From contig NZ_JACHBX010000006.1 in assembly GCF_014200505.1 (NCBI RefSeq), positions 62,001-126,000 on the forward strand: a stretch of DNA of 64,000 nucleotides. The letters run 5' to 3'. The notes below the pieces were generated by a model that did not search any database, had not been told where the DNA came from, and was given only the letters and a program-made list of their open reading frames with translations. Shown here piece by piece: positions 6,849-15,906 of this stretch; within the stretch, counting starts at the first letter, position 1; each line of letters begins with the position of its first letter. The position numbers were made by a program, and so were the translations under genes. Origin of the DNA: Massilia aurea (lineage in GTDB: Bacteria > Pseudomonadota > Gammaproteobacteria > Burkholderiales > Burkholderiaceae_D).

Positions 6849-8759
6849 CTAGCCGACGCCATCCAGCAGCGTGTACAGCTGCGCGATATCGATCGGTTTG
6901 ACCAGGTGATGGTCGAACCCGGCCTGCAGGATCTGCTGGCGGTCGCTGTCCTGGCCGTAACCGGTGACGGCGATCAGCAGCGCGTGGGCGGTGCCGGGGC
7001 GGGCGCGCAGGCGGCGCGCCAGTTCGAGGCCGTCGATGCCGGGCAGGCCGATATCGAGCAGGCATACCTGTGGCGGGTTGGCCAGCGTGGCGGCCAGCGC
7101 CTCCAGAGGATCGTGCTCAACCTGCACCTGATGGCCGCTCGCTTCCAGCAGCATCGCCAGCATGACGGCCGCGTCGACATTGTCATCGACGACCAGCACG
7201 CGCAGCAGCGCCGTTTCCGCGCCCGGCTGCATATCGGGCACTGGCGCAGCCGCCTCGGGTGCATGCAGCAGTGGCAGGCACACCGAGAACCGGCTGCCCT
7301 GGCCCGCGCCCGCGCTCTCGCAGGCGACCTCGCCGCCATGCAGCTCGATCAGGCTTTTCACGAGCGCCAGGCCCAGTCCCAGCCCGCCCGATGAGCGGTC
7401 CGAACTGCGCTCGGCCTGCGTGAACAGATCGAACGCGCGCGCCGCCAGCTCGGGCGCCATGCCGATCCCGTTGTCGAGGACATCGATGTGCAGCCGATCG
7501 CCGTGCGCGAAGGCAGTCACGGCCAGGCGGCCGCCCTCGGGCGTGTACTTGGCGGCGTTGCCCAGCAGGTTGGCCACCACCTGCACCAGGCGCTTGCGGT
7601 CGCCCAGCACCTGCGTGCCGGGCGGGGGCAGGTTCAGCGCCAGCGCGTGGCCACGTGAATCGATCAGCGGCGTGACCTGTTCGACCGCTTCGTGCAGCAC
7701 GGCGCTCACGTCCAGCACGGTCTGATCGAGTTCCACCAGCCCGCGCGTGACGCGCGAGACGTCGAGCAGGTCGTCGATCAGCGCCGTCATGTGTTTCACC
7801 TGGCGCCCGATGATCTGGCTGGTGCGCTTGAGCATGCCTTCGTCGAGCTTCGTGCGCTGGAGCAGTTCTGCCGCCGCGCCGATCGGCGCCAGCGGGTTGC
7901 GCAGCTCGTGCGACAGCATCGCGAGAAATTCGTCCTTGCGGCGGTCGGCTTCGCGCAGCTTGTCTTCCCAGGCCTTGCGCTCACTGATGTCGCTGGCCGC
8001 GCCGATCCATTCATAGAGTTCGCCGGCCGCGTCGAACATCGGCACGGCGCGCGACAACGTCCAGCCGCAACTGCCATCGCTGCGCCACACACGGTGCTGC
8101 AGTTCGAGGACGGCACTGTCCTGCATGGCACGCGCGATCCCGGCCCGGACCAGGGCATGGTCGCCAGGCGGAATGTAGTCGTCGAGCCAGTTGCCCGTGG
8201 GGGAATCCGTGTCCTTCATGAAGCCGCGTCCTTCGAGGCGGCGCATTTCGGACCAGTCGGCGCTCATGCGGTAGATGACGTCGGCCGTCGCATTGGTCAG
8301 CGCGCGGAAGCGTTTCTCGCTTTCGCGCACGGCCGCTTCGGAATTGACCTGGTCGGTGACGTCGATATTGCTGTGTGAAATGCAGACCAGTTCACCATCG
8401 GCGCCGAAGATCGGCGTGCTGGTGGCGGTCCAGAAGCGTTCTTCGAACCCCGTTTCGCCATTGGGCAGCACGACCGGAATCGGATAGCGCAGGGCGGGAA
8501 GGGTGTCAGGATGCCTGCTGGCGCGCACGCGCGCCAGCGAGTCGCGCAGCAGCGCCTCGCCGAAGTCGGCCGGGTCGGCCGGATTGTTGGGGAATGCCGT
8601 GAACAGGCTGAGGCCCACGAGTTCGGTGCGCGTGCGCGCCGAGGCCTTCAGGAACGCGTCGTTCACGGCCAGGATCGTCGCTTCGGGCGTAGGAGACAGC
8701 AGGTAATGCCCGAAGGGCGATCGGTTGAACACCGACTCGAACAGGTTGGTGGGCAGCAT
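6849..8759 (-). CDS. hybrid sensor histidine kinase with two PAS domains and receiver
   Basis: This is a 636-residue cytoplasmic hybrid kinase with no membrane segment. Order of domains: PAS 1 (about 10-135, ending NIDVTDQ), PAS 2/PAC (150-262, ending ASDISERKAWEDKL), then HisKA with the phospho-acceptor His284 in AMLSHELRNPLAPI. The HATPase_c follows, with N-box LLGNAAKYTPEGG (~398-410) and G-boxes DNGIGMAP and GGLGLGLALVKSLIELHGG. A C-terminal receiver starts at VLVVDDN, with Asp569 in CLLDIGLPGIDG and Lys621. Such kinases relay signals sensed by PAS (redox, small molecules) through the attached receiver to a separate partner. No response-regulator gene is adjacent, so the output is unknown. 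Start and stop are both clear. Confidence 0.9.
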   Translation of the reverse strand: MLPTNLFESVFNRSPFGHYLLSPTPEATILAVNDAFLKASARTRTELVGLSLFTAFPNNPADPADFGEALLRDSLARVRASRHPDTLPALRYPIPVVLPNGETGFEERFWTATSTPIFGADGELVCISHSNIDVTDQVNSEAAVRESEKRFRALTNATADVIYRMSADWSEMRRLEGRGFMKDTDSPTGNWLDDYIPPGDHALVRAGIARAMQDSAVLELQHRVWRSDGSCGWTLSRAVPMFDAAGELYEWIGAASDISERKAWEDKLREADRRKDEFLAMLSHELRNPLAPIGAAAELLQRTKLDEGMLKRTSQIIGRQVKHMTALIDDLLDVSRVTRGLVELDQTVLDVSAVLHEAVEQVTPLIDSRGHALALNLPPPGTQVLGDRKRLVQVVANLLGNAAKYTPEGGRLAVTAFAHGDRLHIDVLDNGIGMAPELAARAFDLFTQAERSSDRSSGGLGLGLALVKSLIELHGGEVACESAGAGQGSRFSVCLPLLHAPEAAAPVPDMQPGAETALLRVLVVDDNVDAAVMLAMLLEASGHQVQVEHDPLEALAATLANPPQVCLLDIGLPGIDGLELARRLRARPGTAHALLIAVTGYGQDSDRQQILQAGFDHHLVKPIDIAQLYTLLDGVG

Positions 8760-8852
8760 CGATGTTCGACAAATGGTTGCAAAAGGTTAAATAATTATAG
8801 GCCACATTTGACGGATGCTGCACCAATTCCAAATGTCAATTGTGGCCGTTGA

Positions 8853-9863
8853 TCATTCGGCGACGCGTACCACCAGCTTGCCGAAATTCTTGCCGTCCAA
8901 CAGGCCAATGAATGCCTCGGGCGCCTTGTCCAGCCCCTCGACGATGTCTTCGCGGTAGCGCAGCGATCCATCCTTGATCCAGCCTGCGGCTTCTTTCAGG
9001 AAGGTCGGCTCGAGCCGCTCGACAAATTCGTTCTGCAGGAAGCCGCGCACGGTCAGGCTCTTGAACAGCGTGAGGCTCAGGTCGATCGACGCGCCCGCGC
9101 CCGCATCGTTGTAATGCGACATCAGGCCGCACACGGGAATGCGCGCGAAGTTGTTCAGCAGTGGCTTGACGGCTTCGAGCACCTGGCCGCCGACGTTCTC
9201 GAAATACACGTCGATGCCGTCCGGGCAGGCCTTGGCCAGCTGCTCGGCGAAGTCCGGTGCGCGGTGGTCGACGACGGCGTCGAATTTCAGCTCGTCTTTG
9301 ACGAACGCACACTTCTCGGGCCCGCCGGCGATGCCGACGGCGCGCGCGCCCTTGATGCGGGCGATCTGGCCGACGACCGAGCCGACGGCGCCGCTGGCGG
9401 CGGCCACGACGACGGTTTCACCTGCTTTCGGCTGACCGATTTCGAGCAGGCCGGCATACGCCGTGAAGCCCGGCATGCCGAGCACGCCAACGGCGGTGGA
9501 GACAGGCGCGCTGTCCGGATCGACGCGGCGCAGGTTGCTGCCATCCGAGATGGCGAACGACTGCCAGCCGGAGTAGGCCACGACGACGTCGCCTTCTTTC
9601 CAGTCCGGATGGTTTGACTGCTCGACGCGGGCGACGGTGCCGCCGACCATCACGTCACCCAGCTCCAGTGCGGCGGCGTAGGTGGCGGTGCCGTTCATGC
9701 GCGTGCGCATATACGGATCGAGCGACAAAAACAGCGTTTCAAGCAGCAGTTCGCCGTCGCCCGGCGTCGGGATCGGTGCATCCTCGATGCGGAAGTTCTC
9801 TGCGGTTGGCTTGCCCTTCGGGTGCGAGACGAGGACGACGCGGCGGTTGGTTGTTGCGGTCAT
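8853..9863 (-). CDS. NADP-dependent MDR-family oxidoreductase (alkenal/enone reductase-like)
   Basis: The protein has 336 residues. The start ATG at 9863 is fixed by an AAGGAG ribosome-binding site 8 nt upstream. It belongs to the zinc-independent medium-chain dehydrogenases. The N-terminal GroES-like domain has LSLDPYMRTRM, typical of the leukotriene-B4 dehydrogenase/CurA group. The Rossmann domain has the nucleotide-binding loop AAASGAVGSVVGQIARIKG, and further on FENVGGQVLEAV. These enzymes use NADPH to reduce activated double bonds in alkenals, enones or curcumin-like compounds. It stands alone between two unrelated genes, with a 93-bp gap to the kinase and a 177-bp divergent gap to the NYN gene. 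Confidence 0.88.
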   Translation of the reverse strand: MTATTNRRVVLVSHPKGKPTAENFRIEDAPIPTPGDGELLLETLFLSLDPYMRTRMNGTATYAAALELGDVMVGGTVARVEQSNHPDWKEGDVVVAYSGWQSFAISDGSNLRRVDPDSAPVSTAVGVLGMPGFTAYAGLLEIGQPKAGETVVVAAASGAVGSVVGQIARIKGARAVGIAGGPEKCAFVKDELKFDAVVDHRAPDFAEQLAKACPDGIDVYFENVGGQVLEAVKPLLNNFARIPVCGLMSHYNDAGAGASIDLSLTLFKSLTVRGFLQNEFVERLEPTFLKEAAGWIKDGSLRYREDIVEGLDKAPEAFIGLLDGKNFGKLVVRVAE

Positions 9864-10040
9864 GTGTTGAGCTCCTTCGAGTGGATCGGATGGCGTAGCA
9901 TAAAGAACCTTGGCCGATGCTGCCCACGCACCACACCCAATCGCTGAAACTGGCCGCCGGGCAATGTCATACGGCGCGAAACGGAAGGGCGTGCGTATAA
10001 TCGCCATACGTTTGCCCTATCACTACAGAAAAAACAACTC

Positions 10041-11654
10041 ATGGCCTCTTCTTCCGACAACATCAGCATGGCGGTGTTCTGCGACTTTGAAAACGTCGCA
10101 CTGGGCGTTCGCGACGCCAATTACGAAAAATTCGACATCAAGCCAGTGCTGGAACGCCTGCTGCTCAAGGGCAGCATCGTGGTCAAGAAGTCGTACTGCG
10201 ACTGGGACCGCTACAAGGGCTTCAAGGCGGCGATGCATGAAGCGAACTTCGAGCTGATCGAGATCCCGCACGTGCGCCAGTCAGGCAAGAATTCGGCCGA
10301 CATCCGCCTCGTCGTCGATGCACTCGATCTGTGCTACACGAAGTCGCACGTCAACACGTTCGTCATCATCAGCGGCGATTCCGACTTTTCGCCGCTGGTG
10401 TCGAAGCTGCGTGAAAATAACAAGCAGGTGATCGGCGTGGGCGTCAAGCAGTCGACCTCCGACCTGCTGGTGGCAAACTGCGACGAATTCATCTTCTATG
10501 ATGACCTGGTCCGCGAACAGCGCCGCACCGCCGCCAAGCGCGACGAGCGCAAGGCCGCGCCGCAACCGCGCCGCTCGAACGCCAGCAACAATACCAACAC
10601 GAATGTCGGCGACGACAAGCGCAAGGAAGAACTCGAAGCGCGCAAGGTGCAGGCGCTCGACATGGTGGTCGAGACGTTCGATGCGCTCACGTCCGAGCGT
10701 GGCGACACCGGCAAAATCTGGGCTTCGCTGCTGAAGGACACGCTCAAGCGCCGCCGTCCCGATTTCTCGGAAACCTATTATGGCTTCCGCACCTTCGGCA
10801 ACCTGCTCGAAGAAGCGCAGACGCGCGGCCTGTTCGAATTCGGCCGCGACGAAAAATCCGGCACCTATGTATTCCGCAGCGCGCATGCAGGCAACGCAGC
10901 AGCAGGCCAGGAAGCCCAGCAGGACGGCACGCAGGCGCCGGACGCCGTGGTGCAGGACATGCTCGACGCGGCAGCGCCGGTCGAGGGCAATGACGAGCCG
11001 GTCAAGAACGATGGCCGTCGTGGCCGTGGCCGCGGTGGCCGCAAGGGCGGTAACCGCAACGAACCGTCGAACGTGCCGGCGCTGATGGAACCGGTGGCGG
11101 TCGAGCCGGAACCACAGGAAGAACTGTTCGAGGAACCGAAAGCGCAGCTGGAATCGCAACCGGAAGCGCAACCGGCCAGGACCGACGGCCGCCGTGGCCG
11201 TGGTCAAGGTGCACGCAAGGGCGGCAACCGCAATGATGCATCGAACGTGCCGGCGCTGCTGGAGCCGGTCGCTTTCGAGCCCGAAGCCCAGGACGAGACC
11301 TTCGACGAACCGGCATCGCAACCGACGCTGGTCGTGAGCGACGCCGAGCCGGTGGAAGCTGAAGCAGCGCCGGCGCCGGTCGAGAAAGAACGTCGCCGCG
11401 CACCACGCAAGCCATCGGCCAAGAAGCTGGCGGAGCAGGCTGCAGCTGCTGAAGCCGAAGCTGCTGCAGCAGCCGAAGCCGAAGCCCAGGCGGCGGCTGC
11501 CGCAGCGCAGGAAGACGTCGCGCCCGAGCCAGAAGCAGACGCGGATGCAGAAGCCGCCACGCCGGCACGCACCAAGGGCGCCCGTCCGGCGCGCAAGGCT
11601 GCACCGCGCAGCCGTCGTCCGGCCAAGCCGAAAGCCGGTTCCGACAACGGCTAA
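10041..11654 (+). CDS. NYN-domain (LabA/DUF88) protein with OST-HTH/LOTUS domain and RG-rich tail
   Basis: Residues ~8-155 are a NYN ribonuclease-like domain. FCDFENVALGV, SADIRLVVDALD and FVIISGDSDFSPLVSKLRE carry the conserved acidic residues of the PIN/NYN metal site. Residues ~205-285 (QALDMVVETFDALTSERG to FEFGRDEKSGTYVF) read as an OST-HTH/LOTUS domain, a small winged-helix RNA-binding module. The last ~250 residues are disordered and contain a near-perfect internal duplication. DGRRGRGRGGRKGGNRN then SNVPAL at ~325 is repeated as DGRRGRGQGARKGGNRN then SNVPAL at ~380. Ala/Glu- and Lys/Arg-rich low complexity follows to the end. The basic RG motifs suggest RNA binding. The likely role is RNA degradation or remodelling; the substrate is unknown. 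Confidence 0.85.
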   Translation: MASSSDNISMAVFCDFENVALGVRDANYEKFDIKPVLERLLLKGSIVVKKSYCDWDRYKGFKAAMHEANFELIEIPHVRQSGKNSADIRLVVDALDLCYTKSHVNTFVIISGDSDFSPLVSKLRENNKQVIGVGVKQSTSDLLVANCDEFIFYDDLVREQRRTAAKRDERKAAPQPRRSNASNNTNTNVGDDKRKEELEARKVQALDMVVETFDALTSERGDTGKIWASLLKDTLKRRRPDFSETYYGFRTFGNLLEEAQTRGLFEFGRDEKSGTYVFRSAHAGNAAAGQEAQQDGTQAPDAVVQDMLDAAAPVEGNDEPVKNDGRRGRGRGGRKGGNRNEPSNVPALMEPVAVEPEPQEELFEEPKAQLESQPEAQPARTDGRRGRGQGARKGGNRNDASNVPALLEPVAFEPEAQDETFDEPASQPTLVVSDAEPVEAEAAPAPVEKERRRAPRKPSAKKLAEQAAAAEAEAAAAAEAEAQAAAAAAQEDVAPEPEADADAEAATPARTKGARPARKAAPRSRRPAKPKAGSDNG

Positions 11655-11700
11655 TCGCAGACTGCCGCGCGCCGCGCACCGCTGCGCGATGCCATAATCA

Positions 11701-11737
11701 CGACGCCTGTCCGGTTTTCGGGCAGGCGTTGTCGTTT
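11701..11737 (+). terminator. hairpin terminator after the NYN gene
   Basis: CGACGCCTGTCC (11701-11712) pairs with GGCAGGCGTTGTCG (11721-11734) around a GGTTTTCG loop, followed by only TTTG. It lies 46 bp after the stop codon of the NYN gene. Confidence 0.5.
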
Positions 11738-11750
11738 GATGGAGCCTCGC

Positions 11751-12194
11751 ATGCGCGCACGTGCCGTCCTGTTCCTGCTGTCCTGCCTGGGCGCGCCGGC
11801 GCTGGTCGCCGCACCGGCGGTTCCACCGGCGGGCGTCGCCGCCGGTCATCCGCTCCTGGGCATCTGGCGGCTGACGGTGCCGGGCACCGAATGCGCCGAG
11901 ACCTACCGCTTTCGCGCCGACGGCACCACGTTCGTCACCAGCGCCGCCGAGGTCTCCGAAAGCGTCTATACCGTTTCCGCGCAGCCCGACAAGCAAGGCT
12001 TCTACCGCCTGCAAGACCGCATCGTCAAAGACAACGGCAAGCCCGATTGTTCGGGCAACGTGATGAAGCCGGGCGCGCAGGTCATCAACTTCATCCAGTT
12101 CCACCCGTCACGCACAATTTTCCTGATGTGCGCCGACCAGACCATGCAAACCTGTATCGGGCCATTCCGGCGGGTGCGCAGCGAAGAGGTTTGA
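11751..12194 (+). CDS. secreted hypothetical protein
   Basis: I place the start at the ATG at 11751 because GGAG lies 6 nt upstream and the product then opens with a typical signal peptide (MRARAVLFLLSCLGAPALVAA, cleavage after about residue 22). The mature part is about 125 residues with four cysteines (in TECAE, PDCSG, LMCAD and QTCIG), which may form disulfides in the periplasm. The block GIWRLTVPGTECAETYRFRA resembles lipocalin-like or DUF-type small secreted proteins. I cannot name the family. It lies 56 bp upstream of the symporter gene on the same strand, so co-transcription is possible. Confidence 0.6.
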   Translation: MRARAVLFLLSCLGAPALVAAPAVPPAGVAAGHPLLGIWRLTVPGTECAETYRFRADGTTFVTSAAEVSESVYTVSAQPDKQGFYRLQDRIVKDNGKPDCSGNVMKPGAQVINFIQFHPSRTIFLMCADQTMQTCIGPFRRVRSEEV

Positions 12195-12250
12195 GCGCCG
12201 GTTGCCCGGCAGTGTATATTGCTGGGCAAAACGATCATCCCCGGCTTTTC

Positions 12251-13720
12251 ATGTCACCGTTACTCCTGTTTTGCATCCTCATCGGCTACTTCGCCTTGTT
12301 GCTGGCCGTGGCCTGGGCCACCTCGCGCGGCGCCAACAACGACAGCTTCTTCATCGGTAACAAGAGCAGCAACTGGGTGCTGGTCGCCTTCGGCATGGTC
12401 GGCACCACGCTGTCGGGCGTGACCTTCGTCAGCGTGCCGGGCGCGGTTGGCGCCGATGGCTTTGGCTATGCGCAGATCCTGATCGGCTACGTCATCGGCT
12501 ATCTGGTCGTCACCTGGCTCCTGCTGCCGCTGTACTACCGGCTGCAGCTGACGTCCATCTACCATTACCTTGACGTGCGCCTTGGCCGGCGCGCCTACCA
12601 GAGCGGGGCCGGCTTCTTCATCATCTCGCGCCTGCTCGGCGCCACCGCGCGCCTGTACCTGGTGGTGAACATCCTGCAGGTGGTCATCCTCGACAGCCTG
12701 GGCGTGCCGTTCTGGCTCAGTACTCTTGTTGTGCTGGGGATGATCCTGCTCTACACCTACCAGGGCGGCGTCAAGACAATCGTCTGGACCGACACGCTGC
12801 AGACAACCGGCATGCTGTTCGGCCTGTTCGCGTGCGCCTGGTTCCTGCTGGGTGAACTGAACCTGTCGGTGCCCGATAGCCTGGAGCAGATGCGCTCCAG
12901 CGGCCTGGCGAGCGTGTTTACGACAGACCTGAACAGCCCGAATTTCTGGCTTAAGCAGATCGTGGCCGGCGCGCTGATCACCATCACCATGACGGGGATG
13001 GACCAGGAGATGATGCAAAAGACCATCTCGGTCAAGACGCTGGCCGACTCGCAAAAAAACCTGCTGGCGCTGACGGCCGTGCTGGTCGTCGTGCTGCTGT
13101 CGTTCCTGTTCCTGGGCGGCCTGCTGTATCTGTACGCGCCGACCGTGGGCGTGACGGCCACCGGCGACAAGATCTTCCCGGCCGTCGTGATGGGGCACCT
13201 GCCACCGGCGCTGCAGATCATCTTTCTGATCGCGCTGATCTCGGCGCTGTTCCCGAGCGCCGACGGCGCGATCACGGCGCTGACCTCGTCGACCTGCATC
13301 GACCTGCTGGGCATCAAGCGCAGGACGGATCTGACCCAGGCGCAGGCCGAGGGCCTGCGCCGCCGCGTGCACCTGGGTTACGCGTTCCTGTTCCTGCTGC
13401 TGGTGATGGGCTTCAAGGCGGCCGACAATCCCAGCATGATTGGCGTGATCCTCAAGCTGGCGGCCTACACCTACGGTCCGCTGCTTGGCCTGTTCGCGTT
13501 CGGCATGTTCACGGCGCGCGTGCCGCGCAATCGCCTTGTACCGCTGGTCACGATCGGTGCGCCGGTCCTGTGCGCGATCCTTGAGTACAATCAGGCATAT
13601 CTGCTCGGCTCGTACCGGCTCGGGCTGGAACTCTTGATGATCAACGGCATGCTGGTGTTTGCGGGGCTGTACGCGATTTCGCTGCGCCACCAGGACCGTC
13701 ATGCCATGCAGTCTGCTTAA
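12251..13720 (+). CDS. sodium:solute symporter (SSS family)
   Basis: The protein has 489 residues and about thirteen predicted membrane helices. It shows the SSS-family core: an unwound first helix region (GTTLSGVTFVSVPGAVGADG), LYTYQGGVKTIVWTDTLQT in the middle, and SALFPSADGAITALTSS near helix 9. These are the positions that bind sodium and substrate in the LeuT-fold transporters of the PutP/SGLT group. The substrate cannot be read from sequence. The ATG at 12251 was chosen because the product begins directly with a membrane helix; upstream in-frame sequence lies inside the preceding secreted-protein gene. Confidence 0.85.
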   Translation: MSPLLLFCILIGYFALLLAVAWATSRGANNDSFFIGNKSSNWVLVAFGMVGTTLSGVTFVSVPGAVGADGFGYAQILIGYVIGYLVVTWLLLPLYYRLQLTSIYHYLDVRLGRRAYQSGAGFFIISRLLGATARLYLVVNILQVVILDSLGVPFWLSTLVVLGMILLYTYQGGVKTIVWTDTLQTTGMLFGLFACAWFLLGELNLSVPDSLEQMRSSGLASVFTTDLNSPNFWLKQIVAGALITITMTGMDQEMMQKTISVKTLADSQKNLLALTAVLVVVLLSFLFLGGLLYLYAPTVGVTATGDKIFPAVVMGHLPPALQIIFLIALISALFPSADGAITALTSSTCIDLLGIKRRTDLTQAQAEGLRRRVHLGYAFLFLLLVMGFKAADNPSMIGVILKLAAYTYGPLLGLFAFGMFTARVPRNRLVPLVTIGAPVLCAILEYNQAYLLGSYRLGLELLMINGMLVFAGLYAISLRHQDRHAMQSA

Positions 13721-13763
13721 TTATGCATCAACCTTCCATGCAACAACCTTTTATGGAGTATCG

Positions 13764-15620
13764 ATGGCCTTCAAGCCCCTGAGCGCCCTGCGGCGCGGGT
13801 TCGTCATGCTGTGGACCGCGCTCGACGTGACCCGCCGCACCTTCGTCAACCTGCTGTTCCTGCTGATCGTGATCATCGTCGTCTCGCTGTTCTTCAGCGG
13901 CGGCGTCAAGCCGATTTCGACCAAGACGGCGCTGGTGCTCGAGATCCGGGGCGACCTGGTCGAGCAGTATGAAACCACGCTGCGCGACGCGGTGCTCGAC
14001 AATGTCGGCGGCGATTCCAAGCGCACCGTGCGCCTGCGCGACGTGATCGTCGTGCTCGATGCAGCGGCGCGCGATCCGAACATCTCGAGCGTCGTGCTGC
14101 TGCTCGACGAGATGCAGGGCGGCGGCATGGCCATGCTGCGCGAGATCGGCGCGGCAGTCGACCGCGTCAAGAAGAGCGGCAAGACGGTCGTCGCCTGGAG
14201 TGGCAGCTATGACCAGAAGCGTTACCTGGTCGCCTCGCACGCCAGCGAAGTGTATGTCCATCCGATGGGGATGGTCATGATCGAAGGCTTCGGCGGGCGC
14301 CGCAACTATTACCGCGATGCGCTGGACAAGGTCGGCGTCACGGTCAACCTGATCAAGGTCGGCACCTACAAGAGCGCCGCCGAGCCGTACATTGCCAACG
14401 GCCCGTCCGACGCTGCGCGCGAAGCCGACGCCTATCTGTACAACGCGCTGTGGTCCGGCTACACGGGCCTGGTCGAGAAAAACCGCAAGCTGCCCGATGG
14501 CGCGATCGCGGGCATGATCGAATCGCTCCCCGAGCGCATGGACAATGCTGGCGGCAGCGCTGCGAAAGTGGCGCTGCAGGCAAAACTGGTCGATGGCCTG
14601 AAAACCCGCGACGAACTGCGCGACCTGATGATCAAGCGCGGCGCGCCGGACGACGACAACAAGTCGTTCCGCCAGATCGGTTTTTATGACTACCTGTCGC
14701 GTCATCCGCAGAAGCAGTTCGGCGATGCGGTCGGTGTCGTGGTTGCCGCTGGTTCGATCACCGACGGCGACGGTGGCCCCGGCGTGATCGGCGGTCGCAG
14801 CATGGCCAACCTGATCCGCCAGGCGCGCGAGGACGACAATATCAAGGCGCTCGTGCTGCGCGTCGATTCGCCGGGCGGCAGCGCCTATGGTTCAGAGCTG
14901 ATCCGGCGCGAGCTGGAACTGACGCGCGCTGCCGGCAAGCCGGTGGTCGTGTCGATGGGCAGCGTGGCAGCGTCCGGCGGCTACTGGATCTCGATGGCGT
15001 CGGATGAAGTGATCGCCGACCCGGCCACCATCACCGGTTCGATCGGCGTGTTTGCGCTGCTGCCGACGGCCGACAAGGTCGCCGCCAAGCTGGGCATCCA
15101 CACCGATGGCGTGACCACCACCTGGCTGGCCGACGCCTACAATCCGCTGCGTCCACTCGATCCGCGCTTCCAGCAGCTGATCCAGTCGAGCATCAACAAC
15201 GTCTACAGCGACTTCACCACCAAGGCGGCAGCGGCGCGCAAGACCACGCCGGCCAAGATCGATGAAGTGGGGCAGGGTCGCGTCTGGACCGGTGTCCAGG
15301 CCAAGGAACGCGGCCTGGTTGATCGCCTGGGCGGCTACAACGATGCGCTGGCCTCAGCTGCCGGCCGCGCCAAGCTGGGCAAGGATTACCGCGTCGTGTA
15401 TGTCGAGCGGCCGGTTACGCGTGTCGAGCGTTTCCTGCAGATGGCAGGCGCCTCGGCGGTCCAGGCCATGACCATTCAGGTCAAACTGGGCCTGATCGAG
15501 AACGCGATTCCTGCCGGGCCGGTAAACCAGGTTGCCGCCGACATGGCGTTCCTATCGGAGCTGACCACCGAGCGCAAGCCGTTTGCTGCCGTCACGCATT
15601 GCTTCTGCGGCAACTGGTAA
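13764..15620 (+). CDS. sppA: signal peptide peptidase SppA (67K type)
   Basis: The protein has 618 residues, the same length as E. coli SppA. An N-terminal membrane anchor lies at about residues 26-46. Two tandem ClpP-like S49 domains follow. The general-base Lys203 is in VGTYKSAAEPY and the nucleophile Ser404 in GSVAASGGYWIS. The 201-residue separation matches the Lys209/Ser409 pair of E. coli. SppA digests cleaved signal peptides from the periplasmic face of the inner membrane. ATG 13764 is preceded by GGAG 6 nt upstream. A strong terminator follows. The gene is next to the symporter, but a link in function is not apparent. Confidence 0.93.
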   Translation: MAFKPLSALRRGFVMLWTALDVTRRTFVNLLFLLIVIIVVSLFFSGGVKPISTKTALVLEIRGDLVEQYETTLRDAVLDNVGGDSKRTVRLRDVIVVLDAAARDPNISSVVLLLDEMQGGGMAMLREIGAAVDRVKKSGKTVVAWSGSYDQKRYLVASHASEVYVHPMGMVMIEGFGGRRNYYRDALDKVGVTVNLIKVGTYKSAAEPYIANGPSDAAREADAYLYNALWSGYTGLVEKNRKLPDGAIAGMIESLPERMDNAGGSAAKVALQAKLVDGLKTRDELRDLMIKRGAPDDDNKSFRQIGFYDYLSRHPQKQFGDAVGVVVAAGSITDGDGGPGVIGGRSMANLIRQAREDDNIKALVLRVDSPGGSAYGSELIRRELELTRAAGKPVVVSMGSVAASGGYWISMASDEVIADPATITGSIGVFALLPTADKVAAKLGIHTDGVTTTWLADAYNPLRPLDPRFQQLIQSSINNVYSDFTTKAAAARKTTPAKIDEVGQGRVWTGVQAKERGLVDRLGGYNDALASAAGRAKLGKDYRVVYVERPVTRVERFLQMAGASAVQAMTIQVKLGLIENAIPAGPVNQVAADMAFLSELTTERKPFAAVTHCFCGNW

Positions 15621-15681
15621 AGCACGGTAGCGCGCATGGTCCACATGTAGCGACTTTGTAACTGATTGAGACAAAGGCGGG

Positions 15682-15714
15682 ACGGGCGCAACACCCTGGT
15701 GTTGCGCCCGTTTG
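15682..15714 (+). terminator. Rho-independent terminator after sppA
   Basis: A 14-bp near-perfect stem pairs ACGGGCGCAACACC (15682-15695) with GGTGTTGCGCCCGT (15698-15711) around a 2-nt apex, followed by TTTGCCGTTT. It lies 62 bp after the sppA stop. Confidence 0.75.
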
Positions 15715-15906
15715 CCGTTTACAGCCGTCATTCAGGGGCTAACCGTGTAAATCGGTGTTAAGCGAGTTGGCAGGGCGCCGTTTCAAGGCCGGTTCGCCCG
15801 CTTTTCTATGTACGTTACGAAACATTCCATGCGAAATTCGCATGCTACAGTCGTCGTGAGTAGTAGTGCGTAGCGCGCATTGACAAAAAAATCGACAAGG
15901 ACAAGC

